64,000 bases of DNA. Origin: Cryptomeria japonica (Eukaryota; Streptophyta; Pinopsida; Cupressales; Cupressaceae). Shown in pieces: positions 59,232-64,000 of the stretch. Both the position numbers and the translations under genes were made by a program. Location of the stretch: contig NC_081412.1 in the NCBI RefSeq assembly GCF_030272615.1, positions 669,686,852 to 669,750,851 of the forward strand, read 5' to 3'. Positions within the stretch are counted from its first letter, which is position 1. Every line of letters begins with the position of its first letter. The notes beneath the pieces were generated by a model, which saw only the letters and a list, made by a program, of their open reading frames with translations, ran no database searches and was not told where the DNA came from.

Positions 59232-61971
59232 TAGCAATAGATTGGTTTGTCCTCTAGGATTCATCATCTTGGAGGTGACAAATCTCCTCCCCTACATTTT
59301 TGTGAACCCAATGTGAATGCACAATGTAGGATCTCTTTCAGTAAAGCATTCTCTAAGGATGTCTTTGATTTGTTGGATGAAGTTTTATATGAATTCTTAG
59401 AAGCACCTATTTCCAAAAGAGATGTAAAAAGAGAGCCATCCTATACAACATCCTCATTCGAAGATGAAAATATTTGAATGTTATTGTTATCTTTGCGGCT
59501 TCATAAAGGCCTAACAAACCTTACATTCATGTGACCACAACAACTCCTCCTAAGAAGGTTAAGACCATTAATGGAAAATATTTTAAAGGAGAAACTTATG
59601 ACTTATATACTCGATTTATGCAATCTAAGAAATCATCTTATAATACCATTTCTCACATGTATCATACTCGAAAGAATAAATAAACTCTTGATTAACCACA
59701 TGTTTCTTTACCACCTTCTCAACCTAGTCTTCCTAAAGCACCTTCACTGACAGATAAGAAAACTATTAATTACGATCTTATCTAGCAACTAAAGGTTACT
59801 CCTGGTAAGATCTCACTATGGTATTTTCTTCAAACCACTCCAGTGTATCAATGTATGTTGTAGGAAGCCTTGAAAAAGATCTTGTTGCCTTCCTCTCTAA
59901 GACTAATGAATGTAACTGCATTGATAGAACATATTTGTGTGGAATATTTTCTATCACCATGAAATTATACCTACAAAAGTGAGAAATTTGGCAGATCTTT
60001 TAATGATAATTGTTCATGAGAATTATGTTGGTGTTAGATGAAAACTTGTTGATACGGGTTTTGCACTTAATGTTTGTGGCTTGGAATTTTTACCAAAAAT
60101 CAAGGTGGATCCAAACTTTTTGGCCACCTCCTCCCTGTTTATTCAAGGATTTGACAACAGTGGTAAAACCTCTATGAGCACTGTCATATTGTCCTTGAAG
60201 GTTGGGCATGTTACTATCCCAACCCATGTGCATGTGATGCCTAGTCCTTTGTTCTATAACATCCTTTTGGGCAAGGCATGACTTCATGCTTTGGGAGATT
60301 TATCATCTACACTTTCATGGATCGGTGAAGTTTGTAGATAACAATCAAGTTGTCACAATCAAGGTTGACCCCGAGGCTATGCATTTGTATCAAATAGCAG
60401 TATTAGGTTAGGCCTCAATTTCACCTTCTATTTAAAATGATGTGCCTACTCTATATTCATCAGTGATGATTCCTACCTCTATTTCATCCCCAAAAAAGGA
60501 ATAATAAAAGAAAGAGAAAGTTCCTAGAACACAAGATGTTGTGAAGGAGAAATCACCTAAGGAGAAGGATTCTTTAAAAGAGGACTCCCCAAAGGTAGAT
60601 CTTCCCAAGGTACAAATGCTAGAGTCTACTTCTATTAAGACTTCTCTGGTTAAATCATCTTCTCCATCAAAGATTAACACATGCTTAGGTGATGATTGGG
60701 ATTCTTTAGATTTTATTGACTCTCATGGTGGTAAAAATAAGGTTGACACTATCCATCCGAGGTTTCCAAAAATTTCTTTCGCTTCAGCTACAAAAGACAA
60801 TTGTGCATCCATAAAGCCAAGTGATGCTTATCATGTTGACCACCTTCATTTAAGGAATTACATGATATTTATGATCCCAGATATAAGCTCCTATCGCAAC
60901 TTGGCTATGATGGAAAAGGTTTTGGACCTAATGAGAAAGGTATTTTAAATGCTTTGGAAGCCAAAACTCATCACCACAATACCGAATTAGGGTATCACCA
61001 TATGGGTCGAAAGATGAAACCATGGCTAACTGTTAACATTATTTCGATTGACCATCTTCCTCTTAAGATTTTTCATCTAGAACTCATTGATAACACTGCA
61101 TCACTTAATTAAATTCCCTTGGATCTTTTTCCTTTAGAAGAATCCATGAAGGAATTTTTGGGTGTGCGTGATAATTTTCCCTCTTATCACCATAAATGTC
61201 GATTACCTTATTGTTTGAATACCCAAGCATATTTTGGGGAATTTGTTGAGCAGGGGGCACCTTTATCTCACAATGAAGAACATATACCCACTTCTCATCT
61301 TGAAGACCATAGTACACTACTTAGTGGAGAAACTATTGATGTCATTATGAGTGATAAGACTCCTGGAAAAGACATTAAGGTCAGGAAGTGTTTATCTTCT
61401 AAGGAATTTAAGGAATATTTCAATCATCTACATCAATTCCTTGACATATTTTCTTGGTATTATGAATAAATGCTAGACATTAATGAATCAATTGTTGTAC
61501 ATAATATTGTGCATATTCCTATTGCTAATTTTATGAAGAAAAATATTTGAAAGATGAATCCTAAGGTGGCCTTGTTAGACAAGATAGAGATATAAAAGAT
61601 TTTGAAGGTCGGTTTTATCCATCATATTGACTATTCACTTTGGATCTCAAACATTGTCTCAGTGATTAGACTCGATGGTCGAATCCGTATTTGCATTGAC
61701 TTCTAGGATTTTAATAAAGCCACCCTCAAGGATGACTTTCCACTCTTTAACATTGACATGATCATAGATTCAATTGTGGATTATTCTTTGCTCTCTTTCA
61801 TGGACGATTTCCCAAGTTACAATCAACTTCGTATTAACTTGGAAGATCAATATAAAACCGCCTTTACAACAATCTTGGGGGACCTTTTTCTATGTTATCA
61901 TGTCATTTGGGTTGAAAAACACAAGAGAAACCTATCAATGGGCGATGACCTTGTTGACAATATGCAGGAAT
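59232..61971 (+). pseudogene. Gypsy-G Ty3/gypsy gag, protease and start of RT
   Basis: Gag-like text starts near 59232 (HHLGGDKSPPLHFCEPN). A later gag/protease linker (about 59790-59880) shows KVTPGKISLWYFLQTTPVYQ. Protease has an intact DTG at 60051-60059, followed by ILSLKVGHVTIPTHVHVM and NILLGKA. A Lys/Ser/Pro-rich linker (60500-60660) and a G-patch-like Gly-rich segment (about 60900-60950) follow. RT starts near 61470 and includes WISNIVSV, RIRICIDF and FMDDFPSYNQL, and breaks off near 61971 where element H begins, before the YxDD site. There are many stops and a frame change within about 60300-60540. The linker resembles that of the minus-strand Tat element, so it is probably from the same broad lineage. 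Confidence 0.82.
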
Positions 61972-63140
61972 TGATTATGTATTGTCACTGATGTCAACAC
62001 TACTCTGGTTGGTTGCTGACCTGCTCCAGTTGGACATGGTTTCGGTAGAGGTTATCAAAAAAATTTCCCTAGTATGTTTATATTGTTGGATTTTATTTTA
62101 GAAGGATATTCATGATGATTATATATATTTAATACTTGGTTCATATTTGGTGCTCCCGAAGCTATTCATTATGTCTTAGACCATGGGTTGATGTTCTTGG
62201 TCTCGATTGGTGATATTTGATGAAATGGTTAAGTGGTTTTGATGTTGCTCCTAAAAATTATTCTTAACATGCTAAAGGTTCCCTTGATTACATCCCAAAT
62301 GTTTGGTGGATTTGCATTGACTAGCATAAATATTTGGTGATCCTGTTTGGGTCTGATAGGATATTTTGTGTTATCAACACTAAGGGTTTTTTTCGGTTGG
62401 TGTAATGTGTTGCTATTGATCTTGGCAGGATTTCTGGTGGATGTAATTGTTGGATAATTTGAATTAGGTCCATGCTATGTAATGTAGATCATAATATTGG
62501 TCCAGTCATTTATCTTTGTATCGTGTAATGTAATTTTTGTAATTATGAGTTGAGGGTTGAGGGTTTAGCTGACCTTGTTATCAAGGTTGATGATATGTAT
62601 ATATAGGAGATATGCTTATGTAATTTTAGTGTCAGTAATTTTTGTTTGCATTATTAGAGAGAGTTAAATGTACAAACAAGGATATATCATTCAGGGAAGT
62701 GTTATGGAGAGTTTGGTGTTGCGGGGAAGACACTGTTCTTAACCAAAATTATAACCAAGCATTAGGAGATGCTATTTTCATAGTTCATTTCCTCAGGGTT
62801 GTAGTCTAATGATTATGTAAGTTAGTGAGACTTACCTTTGTATTGAGGAGTGTCCTCTAGGTGGTTGGCCTTATTGCAAGTGCAATCCCCATTGTAATAT
62901 TTTCACATACTGCTACAGAAGAATTATCTGATTGTGGGTAGGGTTTCCCACCATGGTTTTTCCCTTCATCGGGTTTTCCACGTCAAAATATTGGTGTTGT
63001 GTGTTGTGTACTCTCATACTTTATATTTTACTATGTTGTTCTCATTTTGCTCCAGTACAAGGTTTATAATCTACAATAATTATTTCTTGTGGAAAACTAA
63101 TTCACCCCCCCTCTTAGTTTTCCTCTAGTTCATTCTAATA
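61972..63140 (+). repeat. 5' LTR of element H (about 1169 bp)
   Basis: It starts TGATTATGTATTGTC and ends CTAATA just before the primer site (CA changed to TA). A TATATATA at 62598-62605 is a promoter candidate. The block GATTGTGGGTAGGGTTTCCC (62931 onward) is shared with A, C and D. Confidence 0.78.
63091..63123 (+). promoter_or_regulatory. stem-loop with C-rich loop near the LTR end (H)
   Basis: GGAAAACTAA (63091-63100) pairs perfectly with TTAGTTTTCC (63114-63123) around TTCACCCCCCCTC, 19 bases before the primer site. Confidence 0.65.
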
Positions 63141-63142
63141 AT

Positions 63143-63154
63143 TGGTATCAGAGA
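63143..63154 (+). other. primer-binding site of element H
   Basis: TGGTATCAGAGA, an initiator-Met tRNA site with the same last-base change as in E. Confidence 0.88.
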
Positions 63155-63195
63155 AAGGTCCTCTCTATAGAAGCCTAACCACTTGAGGAGATCTG

Positions 63196-64000
63196 ATGTC
63201 ATCAAGTTCTTTACCTAATTTCTACCAGAAGGAGAGTCCCAAATTTGATGGTACAAATTACAAATTATGGAAGAAGCGAATGAAGATTCATCTAAGATGT
63301 CTTGGAGCTGAGATATGAGAGATAATAGAAAATGGTTATAAACCTCATGATCCTAGTTATGGAACTTCGACACCTGCTAATGAACATAAGAATGTTGATA
63401 ATGATGTCAGAGCAAGAGAAGCATTATTAAGTGCCCTATTAGATGAACAATTGTTGAATGTCATAGAGCTAGAAAATGCAAAGCAGATTTGGTTGAAGCT
63501 TGAAAATCTATATGAAGGTGACCAAGAAGTAAAGATTGCAAAACTTGAAGGTTACCAAGTGAGATATGAAAATTTGAAGATGGAAGAAGATGAAAAGATA
63601 ATTTCTTTCATGGATAGAGTGAATGAGATTGTCATGGGAATCAAATCCTATGGTGGGACAGTTAATCAGGATGAGATCATTTCAAAAATTCTAAGAGTTT
63701 TACCTCCGACTTACAAAATGAAAGCTACTGCACTAAATCAACTTCAAACAATGTCAAATACCCCTGTTACCAGAGATAAATTACTTGGCAAATTGACTGA
63801 TTTTGAACTTGAAGAGCTTGGAGATCAGAATGCTACTAAAATAGAAACTACATTTAAAGTATCTACCTTCGATAAGTAGAAGATAGATTGGAAAGATTTA
63901 TATGCTAAAGAGATGGAAGACATTGAAAGAGAGAACAAAGAACCTGAATAATTAGAAGCCCTAATTTCTAGAAGAATCCCTAAAGGACCAGTAAGGAAAA
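63196..64000 (+). pseudogene. element H copia gag, N-terminal part
   Basis: It starts at the ATG at 63196 (MSSSSLPNFYQKESPKFDGTNYKLW) and runs off the window in one frame. It is a UBN2-type gag like those of C and D: KIAKLEGYQVRYENLKMEEDEKI and VNEIVMGIKSYGG are close counterparts. Stops are TGA 63316-63318, TAG 63877-63879 and a TAA near 63949. The zinc knuckle and pol lie beyond the edge. Confidence 0.9.

Larger units (their letters stand above)
61972..64000 (+). mobile_element. Ty1/copia element H, 5' part (continues beyond window)
   Basis: A 5' LTR, a primer site and the first part of gag lie here; the rest is outside. It is inserted in the RT of Gypsy-G. The gag is a diverged relative of those in C and D. 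Confidence 0.85.

Overview
The window is nuclear DNA of a seed plant with a large, repeat-laden genome. It consists almost entirely of decayed LTR retrotransposons nested in one another. Long Ty1/copia elements with initiator-Met tRNA primer sites, Tat/Ogre-like Ty3/gypsy elements with a second (archaeal-type) RNase H, an AT-rich background and a lack of intact host genes suggest a gymnosperm or a similar large-genome plant. The species cannot be named from this sequence. I saw no rRNA, tRNA or CRISPR.

Layout, left to right. 1-1567: 3' end and 3' LTR of copia element A, inserted in a Ty3/gypsy element (Gypsy-1, 1568-5077, + strand). 5078-6494: unclassified repeat. 6495-19586: copia element B, whose 3' LTR is split by a complete copia element C (12482-19159, TSD GATGG). 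19587-23517: a decayed ORF family I do not recognise, with its second half tandemly duplicated. 25018-27023: a broken plant-mobile-domain (MAIN-like) ORF on the + strand. 28217-28521: an array of about 31-nt T-rich units. 29680-41129: a Tat/Ogre-like gypsy element on the minus strand, with a duplicated ORF upstream of gag, then gag, protease, RT, RNase H, archaeal-type RNase H and integrase. The plant-mobile-domain ORF lies antisense beyond its pol.

41450-41697: a B-type copia scrap. 41698 to about 50800: copia element E, with a gag carrying four zinc knuckles, split by a complete minus-strand copia element D (43436-50187, TSD GGTGA). 51730-58418: copia element F, the best preserved, with 519-bp LTRs about 98% identical and TSD AAAAC. 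59232-61971: Gypsy-G (gag, protease, start of RT), cut off by copia element H (61972 to the window end).

Every polyprotein is broken, mostly by stops that fit C-to-T or G-to-A change. C and D are sister copies of one family. A, E and H have related LTR ends. None of these elements looks autonomous now; F is closest, with one stop and two compensating frameshifts. The most interesting signals are RNA-like structures: a stem-loop just upstream of the primer site whose arms covary between copia families, and a row of covarying hairpins in the F leader. Next are the unrecognised duplicated ORF family, the two contrasting RNase H arrangements, and the antisense mobile-domain ORF.
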